Source: Isoetes taiwanensis
Taxonomy: Eukaryota > Streptophyta > Lycopodiopsida > Isoetales > Isoetaceae
Reading direction: 5' to 3'
DNA: 64,000 nucleotides
Assembly: GCA_021234155.1 (NCBI GenBank)
Contig: JAJEKV010000031.1
Coordinates: forward strand, 15,768,885 to 15,832,884
This document shows, in pieces, positions 1-10,275 of this stretch; within the stretch, counting starts at the first letter, position 1, and each line of letters starts with the position of its first letter. Position numbers and translations under genes: made by a program. Under the pieces are notes generated by a model. The model was not told the origin of the DNA. It ran no database searches and worked only from the letters and a program-made list of their open reading frames with translations.

Positions 1-963
1 GCCGGATTAATTTAATACGGCACGTGCGGGACCTGCCGCGCCATAAATGTCTGCCATTAATACGGCCGGCATTCATAATTACACACCATTAATGCAGCCG
101 CCCTTATTTATGGAGACCCAACAACTTTATTTTAAATGTGGCATTTTCCGGACAAGAGGTACTTTTTGACGTGGACCTCTAAATTCAAAATGTGTACGTA
201 GAGTGAGAGATATAACCTTCCCCCCGTACCAACACACCGCGCAATAAAAGCCCCACGGAACCAAAATGTACACGCCTCTAGAGCGCGGTTGAAGGACTGA
301 AAAAGACAACTGAATTTAAATTTTGAGCCTGAATTTCGCGCTCGATCTTGAAGGCGGGATTTCCAGTTTGTAATCGGCGGGGTGTTGTTCGAAGGGCGTT
401 CTTTTCTTCGTTCTTCGTTTCGTCTCGAGGCGCCGATGTTTACGTTCCTCGAAGGCTCGATAACTGTTCTAATGGGGGGCTCTAGGTCTCATCTTGATTT
501 GCTCGCCTAACTTAAGTTATAATAGGGGTACAAAATCCTAATGCCTTACTTTTTTTATCCAGCTAGAAATTATCCAAATCGGGGAGTGATTTTGAGGGAT
601 TTGTTGATTATGTATAGGTTATAATAGTGTTTTCACAACCATAATGTCATTTTTGTATGGTTTTGGCACCATCTCTTTCTTGGTATATCTTTTTTAACAA
701 ATTCACCACTTGCGGATCCACTAAGTATAATCTTTATCCCTCTACCCTCGGTAAGCGAGGCCCAAATCAATTGTTTATTTCTCGGACTAATTGATAGTGA
801 GGGCATATCACAAATACTTTTTTTAAGCATTTTTTACTTGACCTCCCATAATGGTTACGCTAATGGTAAGCCACGCTCCGAAAGATTTCAAAGGTTAGGT
901 TGACAATTCATCATGCAACTATAGGATATCCATTATGGATTGAATAAAATTAACAAAAAAAGG
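1..963. other. intergenic, no gene seen
   Basis: No ORF here has family resemblance or convincing coding character. The first 120 bases are richer in G+C than what follows. No transposon ends were recognised. Confidence 0.5.
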
Positions 964-1166
964 CAAAGAATCGTTTTGGAAATATTGGCCATGTTGCAAT
1001 TAGTATTCTATAAAAAACATTTGTTTAGCGAGAGTTACTCAAATATCTATTTGTTGCTCAATTGGACAAGTTCGGATTAACGCCTAAAAGAATCGTTGTG
1101 GAAATAGCGTTCATCGTAAACATAGCACTTATCAAATATCTATTTGTTGCTTTCGCTTGGACAAGA
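964..1166. repeat. pair of short direct repeats
   Basis: Two different short sequences recur about 100 bases apart. AAAGAATCGTTTTGGAAATA near 964 recurs with one change near 1087. CAAATATCTATTTGTTGCT near 1039 recurs near 1134, each followed by a TTGGACAAG block. Together they look like an old tandem duplication of a unit of about 100 bp. Confidence 0.55.
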
Positions 1167-1340
1167 CGCGCGAGTTTACATCAATTATAGCACTTATCGC
1201 GATTGCGATCTTGTCGAGGTAAGTCCAGTAGGAAAGTGTTTTTTAAATGGTCAGAGAAAATAGTTTGAGCTGAAGAAGGTTAGTTAGATTAGAGAAAGAT
1301 TCTAGGTAGATTTGAAGGATTCAAGATGTCCACCAGAGAG

Positions 1341-1521
1341 GTCCAAAGGATCGCCCTCGCGATCTCCCCGGCCCCTCTGTGTCTTGTGCTTGTTTGATTC
1401 ATACCTATGTGGTCCAGAGGATCGCCTTCGCGATCTTCCTGAGGTATTATGTCGTCCCTTGGGGCCTTGAGTAATTTGCATTTTTTTCTACTAATGAGGT
1501 CCAGCGGATCGCCATCGCGAT
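1341..1521. repeat. three dispersed copies of a palindrome-containing 23-mer
   Basis: A 23-base unit of the form GTCCANNGGATCGCCNTCGC plus GAT occurs at 1341-1363, 1412-1434 and 1499-1521. Copies differ at only a few positions although the spacers are unrelated. The core ATCGC...GCGAT is self-complementary. The last copy lies 26 bases before the left end of the CACTA element, so the repeats belong to the sequence it invaded. Confidence 0.6.
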
Positions 1522-1547
1522 GTTGACGAGCAGTGTTGACTTTCTTT

Positions 1548-1578
1548 CACTACAAGAGAACGGGTCAATTAGTGTCAT
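1548..1578 (+). repeat. CACTA left terminal inverted repeat
   Basis: It starts CACTACAAGAGAA and matches the reverse complement of 6380-6410 at 29 of 31 positions. The start motif is that of plant En/Spm ends. Confidence 0.9.
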
Positions 1579-2160
1579 CAAAACGTCACCAAAATATTAG
1601 AAAGTGTACATATGACCTTATTGGTGACATTTTTTACAGAAGTGATGCTACAGATGCCACATTTTGTGTCACCTATAGCCTCACTCTTAATGTCACCAAT
1701 AGTGTCAGTAACTTTGCTATGACACTATAGATGTTGCTATTAACACCAATTACAACGTCACTAGTTGCTACACATGTAGCATCAGTGTTAGTGTCAGTGC
1801 CCACTAGTGACATTATAGGTGTTGTTATTAGCATCAAATATAGTATCAGTAGTTTTTACACATATAACATCAGTATTGGTGGCAGTTCCCACTGGTGACA
1901 TTATAGGTGTTGTTATTAGCATCAAATATAGTGTCAATAGTTGTTACACATATACATCAGTATTAGTGTCAGTGCCCATTAGTGACATTATAGGTTATGG
2001 TATTAGCAACAAATATAATAGCACCTTTAGTGTCACAAATTCTATCAATGTTTGTGTGGCCATAATATGTGCCATAAAGGATGTTACTATTAGTATCATC
2101 ACTATTTTCAAATATTGTACCAGTAGTTGTGTTCAAACGTTATGTCAGTTCATGTAGTGA
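1579..2160 (+). repeat. CACTA left subterminal repeat array
   Basis: Dense short direct and inverted copies of GTGTCA/TGACA-type units, for example recurrent GTGACATTATAGGTGTTGTT and AGTGTCA. A unit of about 110 bases (1800-1905 and 1890-1990) also recurs. In En/Spm such regions bind the element's own regulatory protein; here that role is inferred from position and repeat structure. An open frame at 1819-2157 is repeat-encoded and unlikely to be a protein. Confidence 0.75.
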
Positions 2161-4321
2161 TATTACGGATAACACATGGGAAGGACTAACACTCATTGGT
2201 TGTACTGATGTTCATTGTGTGTAATGAACAATTCCAAAATCAAGCTATAAGGATGGCGCTTGAATGGTTTTGATGGCTACAAATAGTAGGCCCCATGTGG
2301 AAGTTTTCTCATATTTTTGTAATGCATGGGAATTTCCTGCAACATGTTATGCACCTTTCTTTTAGTGTTAATATTGCAAAGAAAATGATCATATATTGGC
2401 CAAAGAGATTTGTCTAATGGCTGAAAATTGTGGGAAAGTCTATAGGCTTCCACCCTCTCTAAAACATCGTTAGTGGGGGGCAAGTGGAGGCAAACATCAA
2501 CTGCCTCTTCTAAATAACAAAGTAGTATCTCTTCCAGTTCATTTTACTTGATTGTAGGAATGACATATTAACCGTAGAGGAAAAGTACACATTGGTTTGC
2601 CATTGGTACACGTGATATTTTGGGGCTTTGAAGGCCAAATATAAATGAGAAAAACTAATCAACCAACCTAATATAATTTTGGTAAAACTATCATGCCTCT
2701 ACAAATTTTGGTAATTATCATATTGCCCTTTTACGTATAGGGAAATGGCCCGCTGGGGCGAATTTTGGGGCTGAAATTCAGCCAACGCCGTTAGGTAGAG
2801 GCCATAGTTGAAGCCTTAGATTTTGCCCCAACATGCCATTCTCTCAACATGAAGGTCGGCTAAGCTCATTTTAGGCCAGACAATCCTTTACGTTTTAAAA
2901 ATACTATATTGTCCCTATATACAGTCTACTGGAGGGGCAATATAGTTATATTATATTGCATTTTTATAAGACTTTGGAGCTACTCTTGCTATTATAAAGG
3001 ATCTATTATTTTTTGTGTGCGCGATACGATGGATACAACTTCGTTATAGAGCAGAGCAGTTATGAGGAATTGGATAATTTTGGAGCCATATATGGTCTGT
3101 TCAGTTTCTTAAATCTTAAATGGGCAGTTCTTGGGAAACAAAACACCCAACGTATTCTTAAGAGCCAAAAATCATGTTTCAATTGCAAGACATGGTAGGA
3201 AGTCACAGGATGTGTAACCTATTCTCGCTTTCTTGTAGTACTTTTATGGGTCTAGGTAAAAGTGAGCATTTTTAGTGAAAATTCTATGTTTTTTCCTCAT
3301 AGGGATAGCTCCATATATACCACTTAATTTCGGTGCTTTTGACATGTGAGTCTTCTACAATAGTAGGGCCCGGACATGGAAAAGGCTTGCATGTCTCATG
3401 ATAGAAGTTTGAAGGATTAAGAAGGCATTGGCGAAAGACATCTGCAAAAGCCAGAGTCATCCTTTGTGATTGCATTCACGTTTGCAACATTTGCAACAAT
3501 TATATGTTATCCACTGGACGTTGTTTGTAGGCAAATGCAAATGATGCAATAGGGCAATTTTAAAGGTAAGGCTATCGAGCTATGTTTATCATAGCTAGGA
3601 CGAAAAGAAATAATGCCTAATCTATTGTTCATGGGATTTGAAAGAATACTTAGGAGGTTGTCACTAGCAGAGTACACTAATAACTGTTTATTAGATAGAT
3701 GATGCAGAATGTGATTTACCGAATGATGTACTAGAGAAAGTAACTGTATTAGATAGGGACTTGTTAGCATTTGTTATGTTAAATTTTGTCTTTAATATTT
3801 TAATATTTTATTAGGTTTCAATTTAGGCAACTGTTGTTACGTTAGGGCAAGCGACCAGGAATCGGCCGGAATCGTTCAAGCTCTCTCCAGGTCAAGGCTA
3901 AGGTTTTTTTTGCAAGAGTCCACAAAGCTTAGAATAATTGATTTTGGCCCTGAGAATCACTGGCAACAGGCCCAATATTTTTTTCTAGCTTCTAGGCTCA
4001 GACTTCTCCAGATAACAGTTATGGTGGAGCATGCCAGCTATCACTTCCAGCTTGAGAAACTTTTCTATATTGAACTGCTATATGTGCCGGCTATAGACAG
4101 TGTGGATGCTACAAACTAAACATGGGATCAGCATGGGAGCAGCGATTTGGTAAGTGATAGCGGCTTCTTATCTTATTATTTTTAGTACCCTGCTTATAAT
4201 CTATTTCTCCTCTTCTCAACTATGGCGAACAACACCAGCTATCACGATCTGTACTCTGCTAAGAATTCTAAGGCAAACAACTCCTATTTCTTATGAATTT
4301 GATTCTGATACCATGATAGGA
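2161..4321. other. CACTA interior, unassigned
   Basis: No transposase was recognised. Two minus-strand open stretches (2277-2483 and 3284-3475) have protein-like composition and could be pieces of captured exons; the second follows a plausible 3' splice site read on the minus strand. I could not assign either to a family. The rest has no clear coding signal. Confidence 0.4.
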
Positions 4322-4531
4322 ACTGCATTTGATGATATGCATGGGATGTATAGAAATATGAGACATGCAGCAACGGTCGTCGATAGTATTCCTAATAGAG
4401 ATTTTAATTCTAAGACTGCCATTATCATTGATTTTGTTGAGCAGGGCAGCGTTGATAAAGTGCTCCAGATTTTTTGGCAAATGATGCTAGAAGGTGTCCT
4501 TTCAGACTTTGTCACATTTGTAGGGATGTCA
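4322..4531 (+). pseudogene. PPR protein fragment (PLS type), captured in CACTA
   Basis: The frame from 4322 reads like one and a half pentatricopeptide repeats of the plant PLS type. A degraded segment corresponds to the usual DMYAKCG...AVFDSMPNRDVVSWNAMI region (here with VVDSIPNRDFNSKTAIIIDF). A well kept segment (VDKVLQIFWQMMLEGVLSDF then VTFVGM) follows. Intact PLS-PPR proteins are several hundred residues long and act in organellar RNA processing or editing; here only about 70 residues remain, with no start or transit peptide. Its place between the two CACTA ends suggests capture of a host gene piece. The family match is by motif recognition only. Confidence 0.6.
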
Positions 4532-4971
4532 CCCTAAGTGTTGTAAATTTCTTACTGCGGTATTGGCTTACTTGGGTGAACATAATTTCTAGATGAAGCT
4601 GAGCAGTTTGTTTTTGTTGTTTCATTTCAGTCATCTGAGACATCCGGGAAGACATTGCTTGCCACCTGCAGAATATATATCAATGTAGAGCAAGTTGATC
4701 ATGGTGGGAGGACATTCTATATCACGCTTATTATGAAGACAAACTTCGCTATGGAGACTTTCATGATGATATAAGCTTTTCTTGACTAAACTCATTCTAG
4801 AGTTGATGACAACGAAGTACATATTATTCATCCATAGAGATCAGGAAAGCAGTAAAAAGAATTCCTCTCCATAACAGATGTGCAGAGGTTTTGGTTAGTT
4901 CTTATTAGACATTTACCATTCTTTATCTTTGAAGGGCTAAATTGTGTTCTGTGTGATCTGTTATTTTGCAG

Positions 4972-5319
4972 CGGACATGTTATTTGTCCATTCCAATGAC
5001 TTAAAATTTAGTTCTGAGGGTATGTCAGATGTATTCTTTCGCTGAGAACAATGTATGGTTTCAACAACGAAGTGCAAGATAAGGTTTAAGGAAATAAGAT
5101 GGTAGTTTTTTGTGGTGACAGTCAAAATGATCTGTTAGCACTGTTAGATGCAGATCTGGGCATTGTACTGGGCAACAACAAGACTTTCAAAGAAATCTTC
5201 TCAAGATTCATCTGGCCTTTTCACCATGCAAAAAGCTTCCAGCAATTAGGCTTCTGTTTGAAGTCTGTAGGTGGGCAGAAATTGAAGCATGGCTTTTCGC
5301 CCATTACTATATGCGATAA
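4972..5319 (+). pseudogene. TH2-like thiamine phosphatase (HAD) 3' gene fragment
   Basis: Three pieces resemble the C-terminal HAD phosphatase part of plant bifunctional TH2 (TENA plus thiamine-monophosphate phosphatase). At 4974 a frame begins DMLFVHSNDLKF, just after a TTTTGCAG splice-acceptor-like stretch. At 5099-5210 comes FCGDSQNDLLALLDADLGIV, matching the family's GDSxxDLLCLLxADIGIV motif. At 5272-5319 comes WAEIEAWLFAHYYMR before a stop, preceded by an intron-like CTGTAG. The pieces lie in different frames and the rest of the protein is absent. Intron-like boundaries suggest a genomic rather than a cDNA copy was captured. TH2 acts in thiamine synthesis and salvage; this fragment cannot. 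Confidence 0.6.
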
Positions 5320-5559
5320 AGCAATACCATTATTCCTGCCTTGAAAACTTAGCACTTGCATGTTATATACACATATGGAGTAGCTAAGAGCTCTCGTAGC
5401 CTTGTATCACAAAAATATTACAAAGCCATGGTTGAATTTATGCATTTGGCTAAATGAATTTATAAGGTTATATTATAGAATGTTGAAACCAATTGCTCGC
5501 TCTAAATAGTTAGTTAAAGCACAATTGGCTCTCTAGATGGCACTATCTATAACCTGAAG

Positions 5560-6379
5560 CATGACATAAACAATAATATCAATACATGACATTAATGTTG
5601 TTCGAATTGATGGCGACTATTAGTGCCATTATATGTGGCAACAATGGATCAAGAAATGCCATTATTATTGACGATATAGATGACATAGTAAATGACATTA
5701 ATATTGGCAAAATAAGTGACATTGATATTGAGGAAATAGATGTCATTCTTTATATCTTTATAAGTGTCCTTAAAAGGTGACAGTAGGTTTGGCATAATTT
5801 ATGACAATAATTTTAGCATTATGACGGGTGTTATTAGCGACCATATATGTGAAGTTGTAAGTGGAACTATAGATGATGCTACATGTGACTCTATAGGCGA
5901 CTTCACCAATGACATTAATAGTGACATTATGCTTGACGTTATAGTTGGTCTTATAGTTGACGTTACAATTGATGTTATAGTTGGTCTTATAGTTGGTCTT
6001 ATAGTTGACGTTACAATTGATGTTATAGTTGGTCTTATAGTTGACGTTACAGGCGATGTAGCCATTGACGTTGTAGGTGACAAAAGTTCTTTACAATTGA
6101 TGTTATAGTTGGTCTTATAGTTGACGTTACAGGTGATGTAGCCATTGACGTTGTAGGTGACAAAAGTTCTGACACTATACTTGACGTTAGGTGACAAAAG
6201 TTCCGACACTATATTTGACTCGAAAGGTGACATTGTCTTTGACGTTATAAGTGACAAAAATGCTGATATTATATATGACGTTCTTATTGCCACATTTGTG
6301 TCACCGGGTTGCCTCACCCATAGCGTCAGTTATTGAAAACATTTGAGTTGCCATTTTAGGCCAAATATCGACACAACTA
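5560..6379 (+). repeat. CACTA right subterminal repeat array with 12-mer lattice
   Basis: Many 12-base units of the form TTGACGTTATAG, TTGATGTTATAG or TTGGTCTTATAG. From about 5930 to 6170 three of them combine into a 36-base unit repeated in tandem, followed by a longer duplicated block containing GGTGACAAAAGTTCT. Open frames on both strands (5764-6108 plus, 5799-6317 minus) come from the repeat and read as VDVTIDVIVGLI-type strings, so I do not call them genes. The 12-bp periodicity recalls binding-site arrays in En/Spm ends. Confidence 0.8.
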
Positions 6380-6410
6380 ATGACACTAATGGACCCCTTC
6401 TCTTGTAGTG
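6380..6410 (-). repeat. CACTA right terminal inverted repeat
   Basis: Its reverse complement starts CACTACAAGAGAAGGGGTCC and continues in register with the left end. It is followed directly by TTT, the duplicated target. Confidence 0.9.
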
Positions 6411-6417
6411 TTTTAGG

Positions 6418-7128
6418 ATGGAACCTCTACAGTCTTTCTACCTGTTGGGGAAGAAGGTGGCTGAGGGCAGAGTGCATAACTTCAAAAATCACCACAACGT
6501 CCCTGTGCCAGACGAATTGATAGTAGTTTCTGTTGTCGTTGTCTTTGATGGGCAGATACCACTGCCTTTTCCAGAACCGGAATTGAACCAGCTAGGGGAA
6601 GCTATCGGTAGCTTCGTTCTTTGGTCCAAAAGCGGCGACGCTCGAATGAAATCACGCGGGACCCGATGTTAGCACACACCACCGTGGATAAAAGCGGATA
6701 AATTGGCAAGTCCCAAAGAAATGCTTGTGAAGAAAACAGTAAACCAATTGAATTGCAGGGGATTTGCAGGGATAAACTAGTGGAAAAGACATGTGAGTTT
6801 CGCGACGAGTCTGCCGCAAACCGCCTTTATGCTACAGGTGTCATCGCCTTCGCAGATCCAAACGATGCCGCGGTCCGACATGAAGTTGGGTGAAGCATGG
6901 ATAGGGGTTTCTGTTATGAATTTGTTGCCCATGCCCGAAAAAATTTCTATGCTCTGTCAGGCTTGTGCAGAAATGCCACAGGTGCATGACTTGGTGAGAT
7001 GGCCAATAGCATTGGTTCTCATAGACAGTATTCCAGTTTCAAGTCTAGTTACGGCCGTGAAGGAGACAGAGGTCGAGAAGGAAGCTTATGCCATCAGGCC
7101 GGAGGCTCGAGTAACAAAAAAAAGATAG
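6418..7128 (+). pseudogene. DUF8039-like transposon ORF remnant
   Basis: The segment 6480-6630 reads DELIVVSVVVVFDGQIPLPF, then PEPELNQLGEAIGSFVLW. This resembles the second half of a DUF8039-type domain, often found in plant transposon proteins (pattern: small beta strands, PxP, LGEAxGxxVxW). A second stretch, in two frames at 6815-6960 (GVIAFADPNDAAVRH, then KLGEAWIGVSVMNLLP), resembles the first half of the same domain, so two tandem domains may have been present. Stops and frame changes break it. The 5' part is cut off by the CACTA element, whose right end lies 7 bases upstream. The domain name is from memory and needs a profile search. Confidence 0.5.
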
Positions 7129-7134
7129 TACCAC

Positions 7135-9533
7135 ATGGTGAAAAGGAAGGCGAGAGGATGCTCGACCCCAAACAAAGGTGAAAGGAAAACCACACCTGAA
7201 GCTATCTTGCAGTTCAGGTCCTCGATGTGCTGCTTGAAGAGATGTTGTGCTAATTTCACAGTTAAAGAGGTATCCGCCATGAGGACCTTTTACTGGAACA
7301 TGAAAAGCTCAGAACGTACGACTTTTGCGTACAACATGCTAGATCTTTGTTCAGAGAATGGAAGTGTGAAAAAGCTAATGCTGAACAACAAGCAAGTCTG
7401 TGTGAAGGCATGGCATAGTGCTTACGGTATACCAGTTTCTACATTTTACAAATGGAGGAAGCTTTTTTTGAACGGGCACAGGATTGCGGAGCACGGAAAC
7501 TCCGGGTCCATGAAGCCAAGATCTCATACACGGCGGAAGTCTTTGGCTATCTATGTACATAGATGAAAATACTGAAACTATGCCACACCGCTCAAAGGTT
7601 ACGAGTGGGGGCACTAGAGAAAATGTGAACCTTCCATCTTGACTAAAAAGGACATACATCAAGAGGTAGATATAACCGTCCACGAGATGACAGAAAAACA
7701 TGTTTCTCCGTCGTCCTTCTTGTCAACGTGGAAGGAGAACCACTCTGAGGTAGCAATCGCCAAAAGGATAGCATTTTCTAAGTGTAATACCTGTATTGTG
7801 ATAAAGGAGAAGCTTGCCAAGACTAAAGATCCAAGAGAAAGAAGAGAGCTTGCCGTGGAAAGGAAATCTCACATGACAGACCCAACTTTCCAGGGAGTCT
7901 CTACTTGGTCATGGAGAGCTTTGTCTCATCGATCTCCTGAACATGCCTTAACCATTATACATGATAAAATGGATCAGAATAAGATGATGGTTCCTCGTCT
8001 GGAAGCTAGCAAAATCTGTATGGAGAGGTGAACGGTTGAAGGTGAGTCTTACTGGTGCTCTCATGCATGGGCATGGTGTAGGTGCCTTGGGCCATTTCTC
8101 ATTTGGACCTCGGCCCGATGATTCGAATTTTCATGTGGGATCTTTAAATCATACCTTGAAAACACTAAAGAATCAATCGAGGACAACGGGGTCATTTGAG
8201 AAATACTGAGATCATCCAGAAGTCTTTGGGGTGGAGCAATTTTGAACACGGAAGCCCTTAGGACAAAAATGGTGAATGGCACTAGAAATGATTTTATGCC
8301 TCCTATCAAGGGCCCTCTGATACCGAAGAAGTTGCCTAGGAGGCTTTACTTGCAGCTAGACAATTGCTCAGGACAAAACAAGAACAGGTATCTTTTCTCT
8401 TACTTGTCATACTTGGTCTGGTTAGGTGTCTTCGATCAGGTGCAGCTGGGATTCATGATGGTTGGACACACCCACGATGACATAGATGCCCTCTTTGGAA
8501 ACTACTCTACTCTATTGAGAAGATCAGATGCATTGACTATTCCGGAGCTTGTGCAACTCTTCAGGCAGTGTAGTTCAAAGTCTCCTACACCCTATCTTGT
8601 GTCTGAGGTCCCCAACTGGAAAGAATTCGTGAAAGGTTTTATCCCTGATAAGAAGGACCGTTTATGTGGTCATTTGGAACCTCTACTCTTCAAGTTCTGC
8701 ATGAAGGATGGATGGCCACTAATGTTCTACAAGATGAGGCCAGGGCATAGGGAGTGGCTACCTGAAAAGGGAATCAAAATGTGGAAGGAGGATGCCCAAG
8801 GCTTACCTATGATTCCTAGAGGGTCACCTAAGGTCGTGCAGCCATATGAGAGCTTGACAGATATAGGTGCCTTGAGAGCTTCAATTGCCAAGCACATGAT
8901 GCACTGGGCAGCTATTTCTAGAGCCGGCGATAACTCATGGTCTAACACATATATGAATGAAGTTATTGACTACTGGTCCACCTTGTTGCGAGTGCTTGGG
9001 GGCGTTCAGCCCGGTAGAACTGTCATTCAGGATTTCTGGCCCAGCACGAGACAAATTGCATTAGAAGAACCCGACAACTTATTGGTGGATGAACACATTG
9101 GTGCATCTCATTATGTCGGGCCTTTCTCTGGTAGACCCAAGAACCCTGTTGAAATATTCGACCCCTACCAAAATGTCAAGAAAGGAATGCTCTTGCTGAT
9201 CAGGCCACATGATAACTGCCCGACGTGGATGGCCTTTGCCGAAGAGGACCCAGTAGAGGACCCTAATCTCCCTCACTATGAAGAGGTGTTTGTCTCTTGG
9301 TTTGAGCCTGTTGTTTAAAGGGTACCTCATATGCAATGCAGTATAGGGATTGTTGGAGCAAGAATTGGAGACCGAATCCTAATGACCCGCCACGCTACCA
9401 ACATTTGAAAACAATAGACTATGGTTGGGCCGTAGAGACTAGGCCGTTGTCAGCAGTGATCCCCAGTAGTGTGGGGGCTCAGTTGCAAGAATTAGTGGCT
9501 AAAGAAGCTAACGACGAAGATGAGAACTCTTGA
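7135..9533 (+). pseudogene. DUF7869-like transposase-type gene, frameshifted
   Basis: Several frames read one protein in order. 7150-7560 has a Cys-rich start (CCLKRCC), then a helical region with AWHSAYGIPVSTFYKWRKLF and a GNSG turn. 7639-8031 has FSKCNTCIVIKEKLAKTKD and IIHDKMDQNKMMVP. A bridge at 8040-8200 reads LTGALMHGHGVGALGHFSFG. 8242-9318 has YLQLDNCSGQNKNRYLFSYL followed by VGHTHDDIDALFG, the most conserved part. A basic, Trp-rich end lies at 9336-9533. Spaced Asp residues in an RNase H-like order (DKMDQ, LDNCSGQNK, GHTHDDID) suggest a DDE-type nuclease, so a transposase is likely but not proven. Frame changes near 7610, 8031-8240 and 9318, with a stop near 8209, show it is dead. The 358-residue block at 8242-9318 is unusually well preserved. 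Confidence 0.65.
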
Positions 9534-9671
9534 GGTATGCAATGCTCTTTTACATAATTACTATATCATACATGACATGCAACTTACAATAGACTAGTTA
9601 TTATTCATTACGCTCTGCGTTTTTCATCTCAACACAAGAGCTCTTACACTATACAATGCCAAACAGGTGAT

Positions 9672-9917
9672 TCATTCATCTTCAGGATCTGTAGTAGTGA
9701 TCCCTGATATCTCATAGCTCATGCATTTCGGGAAGCCAAATCAGATGGATCATAACACGAATTGACCTTGAGGGCAATGAATCTCAGCGCCCAAAGCTTT
9801 TCTTCGCAGGTAGGGATCAAGAAGAAGATGCCTGTCTAGGCAACCAACAAGATCAGAGTGGCTCATTGAGCACTTGATCGCCTCAATGTGGTGAACTGAA
9901 GAAGGCGAAAAATCCAT
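9672..9917 (-). pseudogene. small ORF, tandem copy 1 (frameshifted)
   Basis: Read on the minus strand from an ATG at 9917, the start resembles its neighbour at 10276-10518: HIEAIKCSMSHSDLVGC here against HIRSFKCYLSYNDLGEC there, followed by LLLDPYL against NLDPWLL. The later IRVMIHLIWLPEMHEL against RVVVHIYWLPDQEIYEL match lies in another frame, so at least one indel has occurred. A TATAAAA box (9954-9960 on the minus strand) precedes it as in copy 2. Family and function are not recognised. Confidence 0.5.
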
Positions 9918-9953
9918 GGGAGATGAATGAAATTTAGCCCCGAAGTGAGAAGC

Positions 9954-9960
9954 TTTTATA
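9954..9960 (-). promoter_or_regulatory. TATA box of small gene copy 1
   Basis: TATAAAA on the minus strand about 37 bases before the ATG, within a conserved CTTCACTATAAAA context shared with copy 2. About 110 bases upstream of it are also similar between the copies. Confidence 0.5.
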
Positions 9961-10275
9961 GTGAAGTGGAATGATTGAGGTGAATTATTGGGGTAGACTT
10001 TACCACCATTATTGAGCGTGTATCAGACTGTTGTATACGTACAAGAATAATACATATTTCATACTAATATGCGTATGTTTGAAAACATGTTTGCTTGACG
10101 AATTTAGCTATGATTGAATTCAATGACAGCTTGCAGAAAAAGTGGAGGTGGGATAGCACATCGTTACAATATACTCAGTTAAGGTACATGATATTACATC
10201 CTTAATCAGAATGCTATTACATCCTTACTTAGTTATTAGGTACCCATGTCATTATTACATTATTTGGTGTGCGAT

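Larger units (their letters stand above)
1548..6410. mobile_element. non-autonomous CACTA (En/Spm) transposon carrying gene fragments
   Basis: Both ends begin CACTACAAGAGAA when read inward. The inverted similarity runs 31 bases (1548-1578 and 6380-6410) with only two mismatches. The element is flanked by the 3-bp duplication TTT (1545-1547 and 6411-6413), the size expected for CACTA elements. Inside each end are long arrays of short repeats, as in known CACTA subterminal regions. No TNP2/TNPD-type transposase or TNPA was recognised in the 4.86 kb, so mobilisation would need an autonomous relative. The centre instead holds fragments resembling a PPR protein and a TH2-type phosphatase, the pattern of a gene-capturing element. 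The TTT duplication alone is weak evidence because both flanks are T-rich; the matching long ends carry the call. Confidence 0.88.

Noticed and set aside
5764-6317. VDVTIDVIVGLI-type proteins on both strands
   Set aside because: They are translations of the CACTA 12-mer array.
6418-9533. One intact host gene covering the DUF8039-like and DUF7869-like segments
   Set aside because: Multiple frame changes without splice signals, plus domain types linked to transposons.
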